A stretch of DNA of 64,000 bases from Bacillus sp. SD088 (GCF_017355205.1 NZ_JADIJK010000012.1:62001-126000); one strand, 5' to 3'. Positions 30,904-39,686 are shown, numbered from the stretch's first letter. The notes: a model not told the origin generated them from the sequence alone. Numbers and translations are program-made.

Positions 30904-31372
30904 GTGAAAGTGGGGGTTTTTCGACGCACAGGACGTGCTAGTGCAGACGTGGCGATTGTTGTCGCGAACTTAGACTGCTTCCTCATCCCCCACTGATTTC
31001 AGAGGAACAAAGGCTAAAATCGCGACATCCTGTCTGCAGACTCAAAGCACGACATTTTGTCGTTTCGCCCGCACTAGTACGTCCTGTACGTCGCTACGCC
31101 TTTGTGACCAACATCCTGTTGGCCTGAACCAATCGGGCTTTTACTCAAAAAGGCGGAAGTGCCTGTCCAGCGACGTACAAATTTAAAGGGTTCTGACGAG
31201 ATAAAGGAAACACGATGAGCCCAAAGGACGAATCGATGTTGACTTACGCAAACAGAAATCGTAAATTTGCCAGTCGCTGAAGCTAGATTACGGCAGTGTA
31301 TCCCCGCCTACGCTTCTCCGTATTCTCTAAAGCCTTGAGGTGGGGGGATTACTGCCCGTTAATGCGGGATAA
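30904..31372 (+). repeat. GTGGGGG-hairpin composite repeat, copy 1, with nested insertions
   Basis: Compared with the simpler copy at 38415-38627, this one has the same outline: GTGGGGG/CCCCCAC hairpin, TGAACCAATCGGGCTTTTAC, a GGCAGT...ATTACTGCC long hairpin and GTTAATGCGGGATAA. It carries two extra blocks, one at about 31007-31122 (an inverted copy of 35577-35682) and one at 31145-31291 flanked by TTAC on both sides. It fills the whole gap between the isomerase and dioxygenase genes. No ORF inside is convincing. Confidence 0.75.
31145..31291 (+). mobile_element. TTAC-flanked 147-bp insertion inside the composite repeat
   Basis: A block absent from the sister copy at 38415, placed exactly after TTTTAC and ending in TTAC. 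Inner sequence has complementary arms (AGCGAC...AAATTTA against TAAATTT...GTCGCT) and could fold into a long stem. The 4-bp TTAC repeat resembles the preferred target of IS200/IS605 single-strand transposons, or a 4-bp target duplication. No transposase is encoded, so this would be a non-autonomous element. Confidence 0.45.
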
Positions 31373-31377
31373 GTAAG

Positions 31378-31412
31378 AAAGTAGGGATGTCGTGAAAAAG
31401 GACATCCCTTAT
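31378..31412 (-). terminator. Terminator of the PhyH-type gene
   Basis: Perfect 9-bp stem AGGGATGTC/GACATCCCT with a 9-base loop just beyond the stop of the leftward dioxygenase gene; the minus-strand tail is ACTTTCTTACTT. Confidence 0.65.
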
Positions 31413-31417
31413 GCGAA

Positions 31418-32251
31418 TTATTGGGGAATAACGCTTTCCTTTCGATAAACAATAGGGAAATCATCGCCTGTTAAAATTTCACCTGGTTGCACAGTCACAA
31501 ATGGCTCCATTGGATGTGCCCCAGTCGGTTCATAGCGTATATGACCTGGCATATAATGGACTGCGATGGCTCTCCGTTTCCGTTGTGAACGATTTGGTCC
31601 ACTGCCGTGCCAAGTGAGACAATGATGGTAGCCTACCTGCCCTTTTTTGATTTCAAATGGAACCGCTTGGGTATTGACTCCCTCAGGCAGGCGTTCCGGT
31701 TGCTGATGACTAGGCTTATAATCAGCTGTATTGGTTAAGTAGGCTTGTTGGTCACCCCATTTATGGCTTTTCGGGACCATCCACATACAACCGTTTTCAA
31801 CAGTGGCATCATCAAGGGCAACCCAAGCACTGACTAGATCAGCTGGTTGGATAATCGGCCAAGCTGGATGATCTTGATGCCAGTCTCCAGGTCCACCAAT
31901 AACAGGTGGTTTGTATTGAACCTGATCATGCCAGATTCGGAGTGTATCTGTTTGACAGAGCTGAGCAACTTCTTCACATAGACGTTCATTAGCCGCGTGC
32001 TGGAAAAAGGCATCACTAACCATCCACATATTGACAATTTGAACAACGGTATCCTTTTTGGACATTTTCATGCCGAATTCAGAATCAGAGTTAGATAGAT
32101 CGCGATTCAGCACGGGTTTTTTGACTGATTTCCCATCCAAAACAAGGTCTAATTGTTCACGTAACAAACTCACTTGATTATCATCCAGAATGACATCACC
32201 TTTGACAAAACCATCTTCTTCGAACTGCCGTAATTGCTCTGTACTTAACAT
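31418..32251 (-). CDS. Phytanoyl-CoA dioxygenase (PhyH) family non-haem iron oxygenase
   Basis: A 277-residue Fe(II)/2-oxoglutarate-type oxygenase. The iron ligands are in DWHQDHPAWP (HxD) and GYHHCLTWHGSGPN (distal His), with a downstream arginine in RRAIAVHYMPGH that may bind 2-oxoglutarate. Members hydroxylate diverse small molecules, and this bacterial type often lies in sugar or inositol catabolic loci. I chose ATG at 32251, since GGAAAGGG is 9 bases upstream; an ATG at 32260 is too close to it. It is divergent from an AraC regulator that very likely controls it. Confidence 0.85.
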   Translation of the reverse strand: MLSTEQLRQFEEDGFVKGDVILDDNQVSLLREQLDLVLDGKSVKKPVLNRDLSNSDSEFGMKMSKKDTVVQIVNMWMVSDAFFQHAANERLCEEVAQLCQTDTLRIWHDQVQYKPPVIGGPGDWHQDHPAWPIIQPADLVSAWVALDDATVENGCMWMVPKSHKWGDQQAYLTNTADYKPSHQQPERLPEGVNTQAVPFEIKKGQVGYHHCLTWHGSGPNRSQRKRRAIAVHYMPGHIRYEPTGAHPMEPFVTVQPGEILTGDDFPIVYRKESVIPQ

Positions 32252-32289
32252 GCTAGACATCCCTTTCCATTGGTTTTTTCAATCTCAAA

Positions 32290-32362
32290 AGATTGTACAT
32301 TCATGATAACAGTCTAGTTTTTACTCTGTCTTTAGACTTTTCTAATAGAAGATTGCACATTT
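32290..32362. promoter_or_regulatory. Paired direct repeats, candidate AraC operator
   Basis: AGATTGTACATT at 32290-32301 and AGATTGCACATT at 32350-32361: 11 of 12 bases agree and the spacing is exactly 60 bp. They lie in the divergent region between the PhyH and AraC genes. AraC-type proteins bind direct repeats, and a spacing near six helical turns would allow looping. Confidence 0.5.
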
Positions 32363-32397
32363 CACAGATCATATACGATTCTTCGGAGGGATAGGCA

Positions 32398-33285
32398 ATG
32401 AAACGAGAAGGAGAAGTGATTAAACTTTCCGAATTACAACCGATGGTCCATTTTGCAAATAAAATGGTGTCATCACCTGGCCAAGCGTGGGGACCACGGA
32501 TCATAGGGGATTGTCAATTTGTCTACACCCTTTCTGGTAAGGCAACATTAAGAATGGGGAATCAAATATTTGATTTGCGAGCAGGGGATCTCATATTTTA
32601 TGGTCCGCAATGTCCACATCAACTAATCGCAGCAGAGGATGATCCTTTTACATTTATGAGTATTCATTTTGATTGGTGTACAGATGAGGTCGAACCTAGA
32701 CATCCCCTTCACCAAATTCGATCCTGTTCAGAAGAGCAATTAAGTCAACAAATTCCGAGCTATACAATCATTGTCAATGAGCAAAAAGAGCTTGTGTTTC
32801 CCAATCATATGACAATTCCAAACATTGAAGATTTATTTGATCAGCTTGTAACAGAATTTCGTTTAGAGGAACCAGGGTATGGGTGCATGTCCAAAGCTTT
32901 GTTTTTACAATTGATTACAACGATTATTCGACAAAAATTACAGAATGGACTATGGAAGAGCGAAAAGAGAAAAATTGCTCCAGCCCTAGAAGCAATTCAA
33001 AAAAGACCAGACTATCATTGGCCTTTAACGGAATTATCTGATTTATGCGGGTATCATCCAACGTATTTTTCCAATCTGTTCAAAGATATTATGGGATGTG
33101 CACCTAAACAATACTTAATTACAGAACGCATAAAAAAAGCCAAGCAATTACTCATTGATATGGAACTGATTGAAGAGGTGGCTGATCAGCTTGGATATTC
33201 AAGTGTCCATTACTTCTGCCGAAATTTTAAATCATTGACTGGCTTAACTCCAACGGAATATAAGAGACAATGTTTGGAAGTGTGA
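32398..33285 (+). CDS. AraC-family transcriptional regulator 1
   Basis: A 295-residue regulator. The N-terminal cupin-like sensor (about residues 20-110; VYTLSGKATLRMG, LRAGDLIFYGPQCPHQL) should bind a small ligand, and the C-terminal double helix-turn-helix (about 195-290) contains LSDLCGYHPTYFSNLFKDIMG and VADQLGYSSVHYFCRNFKSLTGLTPTEYK. ATG follows GGAGGGATAGGC. It is divergent from the dioxygenase and upstream of a dehydrogenase/isomerase pair, so it probably controls both directions. Confidence 0.9.
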   Translation: MKREGEVIKLSELQPMVHFANKMVSSPGQAWGPRIIGDCQFVYTLSGKATLRMGNQIFDLRAGDLIFYGPQCPHQLIAAEDDPFTFMSIHFDWCTDEVEPRHPLHQIRSCSEEQLSQQIPSYTIIVNEQKELVFPNHMTIPNIEDLFDQLVTEFRLEEPGYGCMSKALFLQLITTIIRQKLQNGLWKSEKRKIAPALEAIQKRPDYHWPLTELSDLCGYHPTYFSNLFKDIMGCAPKQYLITERIKKAKQLLIDMELIEEVADQLGYSSVHYFCRNFKSLTGLTPTEYKRQCLEV

Positions 33286-33486
33286 GGTTTACAAAATGTC
33301 CGAATTGACCATGAATTTGGCAGGATACACAATGAAGGTTTGCCGAAAGCTTGTTAAGATCTAGTTAAACAGCAGAGAGAACTTTATGATATGTTGCAAG
33401 CGCTTCCTGTCATTTCAAACATTGTGGGATGGGAGATTGGTAGACAGAAGGCATCGTTAATAAAAAGATTTAGAGAGGATGGTTTC

Positions 33487-34509
33487 ATGACGTTAAAAGT
33501 AGCAATTGTTGGTGTGGGGAATATTGGGAATACGCACGCTCCTGTTTACATGGAAAATGCGGATACGGAGATTGTGGCGGTTTGCGACATTATTAAGGAA
33601 AAGGCAGACAAAGCCGCGCAACAATATGATGCGAAAGCTTTTTACAGTGTCAAAGAAATGCTCGATAGCGAGATTCCATTAGATTTAGTGAGTGTTTGCA
33701 CTAAAGGGGAAGAAAATGGTGGGGAACATTATGCACCGACAATGGAATTACTTAGAGCAGGGATTCCTGTACTAGGGGAGAAGCCGATCTCAAACAAATT
33801 AGAGGAAGCACAAGAAATGGTTGATTTTGCGCGGGATAATCAAATTCCTTACGCGGTTAACCTCAATCATCGCTTTACCCCTGCGGCTGAACGGGCCAAG
33901 TCTTGGATTGAAGCAGGACGCTTGGGGAAAGTCCATATGATTAATATGAGAATGTGGATTAATAATCCTGTTGAAAGTTCACCGTGGTTTCATCTTCGTG
34001 CCTTGCATCCCCATTCCTTTGATGTGATTCGCTATTTTTGTGGAGATGTCAAACGAGTAGGAGCCTTTATGATGAAAGGGGAAGGGCGTGCGATTTGGTC
34101 GAATGCACAGATCATTTTAGAGTTTGAAAATGGCGCGATTGGTAATTTAGTAGGAAGCTATGACGCAGGTGCTAGCTACGGGCTTGAGCATTGTGAAGTA
34201 GTTGGGTCGAAAGGAAGATTCGTGTTAGAGGATGCTTGTGAAGATTTAACGTTTTATCCGCGTCATAGTATTGAAACTGAAAAATACAGCTATTTAGGTG
34301 GGATGCGAGCATTTCCTGAAACTTTTAAAAGCCGGATCAATTCCTTTGTGGATCAGCTCAAGACTGGTGTGACATACGATCGAGTAAACGGCTCTGGAGA
34401 GGATGCCCTGAAAGCACAAACGATTATTGAAGCAGCGATCCGTTCCTGGGAAACGGGGACGATTGTCGATGTAAAGGATCTTGAACGAATTCCGGGAGGG
34501 ATAAAATAA
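33487..34509 (+). CDS. Gfo/Idh/MocA-family NAD(P)-dependent sugar dehydrogenase 1
   Basis: A 340-residue oxidoreductase. The Rossmann motif is AIVGVGNIGNTH (residues 6-17), the catalytic Lys99 lies in GEKPIS, and HPHSFDVIRYF carries the conserved His/Asp of the second half. Typical substrates are inositols, hexoses or amino sugars. ATG at 33487 with GAGAGGATGG was preferred over the earlier in-frame ATG at 33391. It overlaps the following isomerase by one base. It is paralogous to the dehydrogenase at 37339 (shared NLNHRFTPAA/NLNHRFAPTA, HLRALHPHS). Confidence 0.9.
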   Translation: MTLKVAIVGVGNIGNTHAPVYMENADTEIVAVCDIIKEKADKAAQQYDAKAFYSVKEMLDSEIPLDLVSVCTKGEENGGEHYAPTMELLRAGIPVLGEKPISNKLEEAQEMVDFARDNQIPYAVNLNHRFTPAAERAKSWIEAGRLGKVHMINMRMWINNPVESSPWFHLRALHPHSFDVIRYFCGDVKRVGAFMMKGEGRAIWSNAQIILEFENGAIGNLVGSYDAGASYGLEHCEVVGSKGRFVLEDACEDLTFYPRHSIETEKYSYLGGMRAFPETFKSRINSFVDQLKTGVTYDRVNGSGEDALKAQTIIEAAIRSWETGTIVDVKDLERIPGGIK

Positions 34510-35327
34510 TGAAGCTTGGTGTCAATTCTGTTTTATTCAAGGACTTTGATTTTGCGACTGCCGCAAAGCAAATTGCGAACTGTGGCTATGATGGTGTAGA
34601 GATAGCGGCCATTAAAGGAATGTGTGAACATCTTGAGCTGGATCGTTGGCGTGAACAGGCGGAAGAGCTAAAAGCGATTGTAAAGGAAAATGGCTTGGAA
34701 TTTTTATCTATGGAAGTGGCTTCCCTTGATGAAGAGCGCTTAACAAAAGCTTTTGAAGCTGGAGCTGAAATAGGGATTCCTGTTATCAATGTAGGACCAG
34801 GTGGAAAATCGGGTGATGAGGATAGTTTGCACCATTCGATTGAAACGCTTCGTGCTTTAACAAAAAAGGCTGAGGAATATGGAGTTACATTATGTGTGAA
34901 AGCTCATGTAGGAAATGCGATCTATAATACACCAACAACATTACAAGCTATGAATGAGATTGATTCACCAGCTTTCGGAATTGATATGGACCCAAGTCAT
35001 ATTTTTCGAGGAAATGAAAATCCTGAGGAAGAGCTGCCAAAAGTGTTAAATAGAATGAAGCATGTGCATATTCGAGATTGCAAAGGCCGAATGGCTGGTC
35101 CTGGGGACATTCAAAATCAAGCATGTGGACGGGGAGACATCGATTTATTCGCCTATTGCAAGGCTTTAGTAGATGGAGATTATGATGGCCCTGTATGTCT
35201 TGAAGTAATTGGAGCAAATCAACATTCCCTAGCTGATGTTTCGATTGTTGCTGCTGAAAGTTATGGATATTTAAATGCCTGCTTACAGGTTTTAGGTGCA
35301 CGGGATCAAAAAATGGTAAAAGAGTAA
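34509..35327 (+). CDS. Sugar phosphate isomerase/epimerase 2
   Basis: A 272-residue xylose isomerase-like TIM barrel. Likely metal or catalytic residues include Glu in FLSMEVASLD, His in CVKAHVGN, Asp-Pro-Ser-His in GIDMDPSHIF, His in MKHVHIRDCKG and Glu in VCLEVIG. The start is TAATG-coupled to the dehydrogenase, so the two should act in one pathway: oxidation then isomerisation of a sugar or cyclitol. It differs clearly from the isomerase at 30070. Confidence 0.87.
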   Translation: MKLGVNSVLFKDFDFATAAKQIANCGYDGVEIAAIKGMCEHLELDRWREQAEELKAIVKENGLEFLSMEVASLDEERLTKAFEAGAEIGIPVINVGPGGKSGDEDSLHHSIETLRALTKKAEEYGVTLCVKAHVGNAIYNTPTTLQAMNEIDSPAFGIDMDPSHIFRGNENPEEELPKVLNRMKHVHIRDCKGRMAGPGDIQNQACGRGDIDLFAYCKALVDGDYDGPVCLEVIGANQHSLADVSIVAAESYGYLNACLQVLGARDQKMVKE

Positions 35328-35352
35328 GGGAGTTCTTTACACTCCCTTTTTA
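35327..35352 (+). terminator. Terminator after the dehydrogenase/isomerase pair
   Basis: GGGAG/CTCCC stem with a 9-base loop and TTTTTAA tail, starting at the stop codon. Confidence 0.75.
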
Positions 35353-35394
35353 AAAGATAAGAAAGCATAAAGTTTTTCTTAAGATTGCTTCAAG

Positions 35395-35700
35395 GCTGGG
35401 GAGTTGTTGTCCAGCCCCAGCGGCTAGCCCCGAGAAGCTCACAGGATGTGAATTCATCGGCGTTGCATCAGGATGGCACGCTCTTAGCCGATGTTCTGCT
35501 TATAACCTGAGCCAATAAAAGTCAAAATCGGACTTTTTTTTGTCTCAGAACATTTGCTTGTCGGAGGCCAATAGAATGTTGGTCAGAAAGGCGTTGCGAC
35601 GTACAGGACGTACTAGTGCAGACGAAGCGACAGGACGTCGCGTTTGAGTCTGCCGCCAGGACGGCGCGAATTTAGCCTTTCTTCCTAGATCAAGGCGCTT
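35395..35700 (+). repeat. Mosaic repeat block
   Basis: A noncoding block of short hairpins: CTGGGG/CCCCAG near 35397, TCAC-AGGAT-GTGA at 35439, GTAC-AGGAC-GTAC at 35601, GCGAC-AGGAC-GTCGC at 35627 and CGCC-AGGAC-GGCG at 35654. Positions 35577-35682 match 31007-31112 in inverted orientation. CCGATGTTCT and TTGCTTGTCG are shared with the spacer at 55602-55745. It fills the gap between two genes. Confidence 0.7.
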
Positions 35701-35729
35701 GCGCTTTTCTTAAAAGGAGATGGTGAACC

Positions 35730-37145
35730 ATGAAAAAGCCTAATATTATTATGTTCGGAATTGATAGTCTGCGCAGAGATCGCATGAGTTCCTATGGATA
35801 TGATCGTTTGACAACCCCTCATATCGATCAATTTGCGAAAGATGGTGTGTTGTTTGAGAACTATTTTAGTCCAAGTATTCCTACAACACCAGGCTATGCT
35901 TCCATGCTAACAGGAATGGATTGTTTTGGCACAGATGTGGTGGCGCTTCGCCATAAAGGGCCATTAGGGGATCATGTGCAAACCCTGCCGGAGATACTTG
36001 GAGACCACGGATATCAAACAACTTGTATCGGATTTACGGGTAACCCATCCTCACGAGGGTTTCAAAAATATATCGACTATTCAGGATGGGGGCCTGATGC
36101 AACGGGAAAAAGCCCTAAAGCAGAGAATTTAAATAAAGTTGCGATCCCAGAACTGAAAAGATTAGCAAGTGAGGATGAGCCGTTTTTCTTATTCATGCGT
36201 CATATGGATCCTCATTCTCCTTATTTACCCCCTGCCCCTTTTGACAAGATATTTTATGATGGGGATGAATGCGACCCAGCAAATACATCCTTGGATAAGC
36301 TAAAGGAATTTAAGCCATTTGCTGACTATATTACTTCATGGTTGCCAGAAGGATGTACAGATTCTGATTATGTCGATGCACAATATGACGGAGCGGTTGC
36401 TTATATGGATGCTTGTATTCAAAAGATGTTAACAAGTATTCAAACATTAGGAATTGAAGAAGAAACTTTGGTGATTATCACCTCCGATCATGGAGAAACA
36501 TTAAATGAACATGATTGTTGGTATGATCATCATGGTCTTTATGAACATAATCTAGTCGTCCCTTTAATTCTTAAATTTCCGGGAAAATTACCAGCTGGAA
36601 AAAGGGTGGAGGAATTTACCTTAATCAAAGACTTAACCCCAACAATTCTAGAATTACTTGATATAAAAACAGATATTTCATTTGATGGGCAAAGTTTACT
36701 CTCGCTCGTTGATAATGATAATCAGCGTTTTCAACAAACCTCTGAATTTTATATTACAGAATGTACATGGATGCGCAAGCACGGTTGGAGAACACCGGAA
36801 TGGAAATTAATTCGTGCATTGGAGCCTGATCTTCATTTTAAACCAGAAGTGGAATTATACAATATTTTTACAGACCCGCTTGAACTAAATAATGTAGCAG
36901 AGCGAGAGCCGGAGATTGTCAAAGCATTAACAGAGAGAATGGAAGCGTATATTGCGAAAAGGGAGCATGCAACAGGCAGAGCGAATCCCATGTATACAAA
37001 TCTACAATGGCATGGGCTGGATCAGGGTCCTTTTAAAACATCTCAAGAAGCCTATGATTCGATGTATATAGGTTCAATAGAAACAGCACAGGATCTACAA
37101 GCGAAAGAAAAGGAAGAGAAAAAGACGAACGAGTCAAAGGTATAG
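35730..37145 (+). CDS. Sulfatase-fold hydrolase 2 with Thr at the nucleophile position
   Basis: A 471-residue paralogue of the enzyme at 21414. Metal ligand Asp12 lies in MFGIDSLRRDRMSSYGYD and the second metal pair in TSDHGETLNEHDCWYDHHGLYE. The formylglycine site is replaced by T52-T-P-G-Y56 before ASMLTG, keeping the proline but lacking Cys/Ser and Arg. As with its partner, phosphoester chemistry is as likely as sulfate ester chemistry. No signal peptide, so the substrate must first be imported. ATG follows AAAAGGAGATGG. The tail after residue 440 is charged and low complexity. Confidence 0.82.
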   Translation: MKKPNIIMFGIDSLRRDRMSSYGYDRLTTPHIDQFAKDGVLFENYFSPSIPTTPGYASMLTGMDCFGTDVVALRHKGPLGDHVQTLPEILGDHGYQTTCIGFTGNPSSRGFQKYIDYSGWGPDATGKSPKAENLNKVAIPELKRLASEDEPFFLFMRHMDPHSPYLPPAPFDKIFYDGDECDPANTSLDKLKEFKPFADYITSWLPEGCTDSDYVDAQYDGAVAYMDACIQKMLTSIQTLGIEEETLVIITSDHGETLNEHDCWYDHHGLYEHNLVVPLILKFPGKLPAGKRVEEFTLIKDLTPTILELLDIKTDISFDGQSLLSLVDNDNQRFQQTSEFYITECTWMRKHGWRTPEWKLIRALEPDLHFKPEVELYNIFTDPLELNNVAEREPEIVKALTERMEAYIAKREHATGRANPMYTNLQWHGLDQGPFKTSQEAYDSMYIGSIETAQDLQAKEKEEKKTNESKV

Positions 37146-37187
37146 GGAATATTGCTCTCCGTATTAGGATAACTCATAAAAGTGCAT

Positions 37188-37312
37188 GAGGCTGGGAAAA
37201 AAGTGTTTTCACTCAAGACAAAACCGAACTACTAGGTGCATATCGCCTAGCTCGGGAAAGGCAAAACATTGATCGTCTTTGAAGATGAGCATTTTAGCTA
37301 TGTCCCAGCCTC
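37188..37312 (+). repeat. GAGGCTGGGACA intergenic repeat, copy 2 (short form)
   Basis: Ends GAGGCTGGGAAAAAAGTG and TATGTCCCAGCCTC are present, but the middle GGGCGAGTGGCAAG block is deleted, leaving about 125 bases. The inverted ends likely act as the terminator of the upstream gene. Confidence 0.8.
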
Positions 37313-37338
37313 CTTAAGTACAGAAAGGGATGATCTTT

Positions 37339-38352
37339 TTGCTTAAAGCTGCTGTCGTTGGATTGCGCAATATCGGAAAATTGCATTGTCGTTATTATCA
37401 AGAGATCCCTAATGTGACATTGGTAGCAGTCTGCGATCTGGATGAAAAGCTGGCCGAAGCAGCCGCCCTAGAATTCAGTGTGAAATCGTATACTGATTTA
37501 AACATATTATTAGAAAATGAAGAAATTGATGTGGTCAGCATTGCAACAGGCGGAATAGAGAACGGATCTCATCACTTTGAGCCTGCCATGCTTGCGATTG
37601 AAAAGGGAAAAGATGTACTGGTGGAGAAACCTTTATCCAACCAATTGTCCGAAGCACGAGAAATGATTACATTTGCAAAAGAGAAAGGAGTAAGACTCGC
37701 TTGTAACTTAAACCACCGTTTTGCTCCAACCGCTCATAAGGCCAAAGAATGGGTGACACAAGGGGAATTAGGTACTTTATTATATGTCAATATGAAACTA
37801 ACAATTGGTAATCCCAATGAATCAACGCCATGGATCCATCTACGTGCTTTGCACCCTCACTCCATAGATGTTATGCGCTTTTTTGGTGGAGAGATTCAGC
37901 GAGTACAGGCATTTATGACAAAAGCTCCAGGTAGGACAGTCTGGTCCACTGCTTCTATTAATATGGAATTTGATTCAGGAGCTGTAGGACATTTAACGGG
38001 TAGCTATGATATGGATAGTCGTCATCCCATTGAGCAATGTGAGGTAGCGGGAACAAAAGGAAGATTTGTGATCGATGATGTATATAATGAAGTCACTTAT
38101 TATCCCCATGGTCGCCCAGAACTAACGGTGATGCGTAATTCTGTTTTGACAGGAATGGAAGGATTTAATGCCACATTTAAAAATAGGCTGCAAACATTTA
38201 TTCAAGAAATCACATTGAACATTTCTCCAGATGACATAACAGGTTCAGGTTCGGAGGCGCTAGCGGCACAGGAAGTAATAGAGGCCGCCATCCGTTCCCA
38301 GCAAGAAAATGGTGCGGTCATTGAGATGAATACACTTAAACAAAAAAACTAA
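37339..38352 (+). CDS. Gfo/Idh/MocA-family dehydrogenase 2
   Basis: A 337-residue paralogue of the dehydrogenase at 33487. Rossmann motif AAVVGLRNIGKLH, catalytic lysine in VEKPLSNQ, and HLRALHPHSIDVMRFF. I chose TTG at 37339 because GAAAGGG lies 9 bases before it and the product then begins like its paralogue (MLKAAVVG). The ATG at 37330 directly abuts that motif. The Rossmann glycines read GLRNIG where the paralogue has GVGNIG, a slightly unusual loop. It probably oxidises a related sugar or cyclitol. Confidence 0.87.
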   Translation: MLKAAVVGLRNIGKLHCRYYQEIPNVTLVAVCDLDEKLAEAAALEFSVKSYTDLNILLENEEIDVVSIATGGIENGSHHFEPAMLAIEKGKDVLVEKPLSNQLSEAREMITFAKEKGVRLACNLNHRFAPTAHKAKEWVTQGELGTLLYVNMKLTIGNPNESTPWIHLRALHPHSIDVMRFFGGEIQRVQAFMTKAPGRTVWSTASINMEFDSGAVGHLTGSYDMDSRHPIEQCEVAGTKGRFVIDDVYNEVTYYPHGRPELTVMRNSVLTGMEGFNATFKNRLQTFIQEITLNISPDDITGSGSEALAAQEVIEAAIRSQQENGAVIEMNTLKQKN

Positions 38353-38414
38353 ACGGGAATCGCATTCCTTCAATCGCCTTATGTGGAATAGAATTATTGA
38401 TGATGCCAGTATAA

Positions 38415-38627
38415 AGTGAACCTTCAATCAGTGGGGGTTTTTCGACGCACAGGACGTGCTAGTGCAGACGTTGCGACAGGATGTCGCGTACTTAGTCTGC
38501 TTTCATCCCCCACTGATTGTTAGTTGAACCAATCGGGCTTTTACGGGCAGTGTATCCCCCACCTATGCTTCTCCGTATTCTCTAAAGCCTTGAGGTGGGG
38601 GTATTACTGCCCGTTAATGCGGGATAA
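38415..38627 (+). repeat. GTGGGGG-hairpin composite repeat, copy 2 (uninterrupted form)
   Basis: Structure: GTGAACCTTCAATCAGTGGGGG, a loop carrying GCAC-AGGAC-GTGC and GCGAC-AGGAT-GTCGC hairpins, CCCCCACTGATT closing the first stem, TGAACCAATCGGGCTTTTAC, then a long hairpin GGGCAGT...ATCCCCCACC with GGTGGGGG...ATTACTGCCC, and GTTAATGCGGGATAA. It is the reference copy for the family (others 30904 and 44851). Confidence 0.8.
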
Positions 38628-38722
38628 AATTGACTAACGAAAGGTTGTTTTGTAAAATTAGATAATTTCAAACAAATCTAATCGTTCTATCTTTTCATCT
38701 TAATCTAGAAGGAGGATTGAAG

Positions 38723-39649
38723 ATGAGTGTAATGAGATATCGAAGTCAAGAATATATGAAAAATAATGCATTTCCATTTTGGATTCAGCAATATCGGCAT
38801 GATTCTATGAATGTTCCACCAGCTCATTCACATGATTTTATTGAATTAGTATACGTAGTCAAGGGTGAGGCGAAGCACGTTTTTGAAGAGCAAACGTACC
38901 GTATTCAAACGAATGATATTTTTATTATTAATCCTGGAGAGGTTCACACATTTGAGGTGGAAGTAGGGAAAAAAATTGATATTATCAATTGTCTATTTCT
39001 ACCTAATTTGATTCAGGATTCTTTGTTGAAGGAACTAGGTGTCTCGCAATCAATGGATTATTTCTATATTCATCCATTTTTAGATAATAAGGAACGGTTT
39101 CATCATTTGTTAAATCTGAAAGGCGTTTATGCCGAGCGACTACATTCTTTATTAGAAGGAATGATGAATGAATACACAGGAGAAGGGTCCTGCTACTCTA
39201 CCTTAATTCGCTTACAGTTAGTGGAATTATTAATTCTATTATCGCGAATATACAATGAGCAGCAAATCAAACAACCGGATTCCCCTACTGTTGAATCTAG
39301 TAGCCTATTAGTCCAGCGAGTATGTGGGTATCTTTCTAGAAATTATGATCAAAAAATTTCCATTCCTTCATTATGTAAGCTATTTACGATCAGTCCCCGT
39401 CATTTAAATCGTCTTTTTAAGCAAGAAACTGATCAGACAATTGTGGAAATGTTGCAGTTTATTCGAATTGAAAAAGCAAAGAAGTTTCTAATTGAGAGTA
39501 ATGATAAGATCATTGATATTGCAATTAAGGTAGGGTATGATGATCCAGCTTTTTTTAGTCGATTATTCCGCAGAGAAGTGAAGTGTTCTCCGGGGAAATT
39601 CAGGGAACAGCATCAGAACATATATATAACAAGTCGAGAGTCATATTAA
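38723..39649 (+). CDS. AraC-family transcriptional regulator 2
   Basis: A 308-residue regulator. The N-terminal cupin (about residues 20-100) contains PPAHSHDFIELVYVVKGEA and NPGEVHTFEVE. The C-terminal double helix-turn-helix (about 205-300) contains SIPSLCKLFTISPRHLNRLFKQ and IAIKVGYDDPAFFSRLFRREVKCSPGKFR. ATG at 38723 lies 7 bases after AAGGAGG; an in-frame TTG at 38717 is less likely. sat starts 37 bases downstream on the same strand, so the three genes may be one transcript and this regulator may link sulfate activation to the catabolic island. Confidence 0.9.
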   Translation: MSVMRYRSQEYMKNNAFPFWIQQYRHDSMNVPPAHSHDFIELVYVVKGEAKHVFEEQTYRIQTNDIFIINPGEVHTFEVEVGKKIDIINCLFLPNLIQDSLLKELGVSQSMDYFYIHPFLDNKERFHHLLNLKGVYAERLHSLLEGMMNEYTGEGSCYSTLIRLQLVELLILLSRIYNEQQIKQPDSPTVESSSLLVQRVCGYLSRNYDQKISIPSLCKLFTISPRHLNRLFKQETDQTIVEMLQFIRIEKAKKFLIESNDKIIDIAIKVGYDDPAFFSRLFRREVKCSPGKFREQHQNIYITSRESY

Positions 39650-39686
39650 ACAGGAAGCAACGATGGAATCGTGAAAGGATGAGTGT

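Noticed and set aside
31185-31290. Hammerhead ribozyme in the TTAC-flanked block (CTGACGAG then GGAAAC)
   Set aside because: The core would need a G-C pair closing stem II, but the bases are G and G, and no stem I or III of proper geometry forms around the GTC.
33286-33486. Coding remnant reading QRELYDMLQALPVISNIVGW upstream of the dehydrogenase start
   Set aside because: It is in frame with the dehydrogenase but has no match that I can name, and a better ribosome site lies at 33487. Kept as plain spacer; a database search would settle it.
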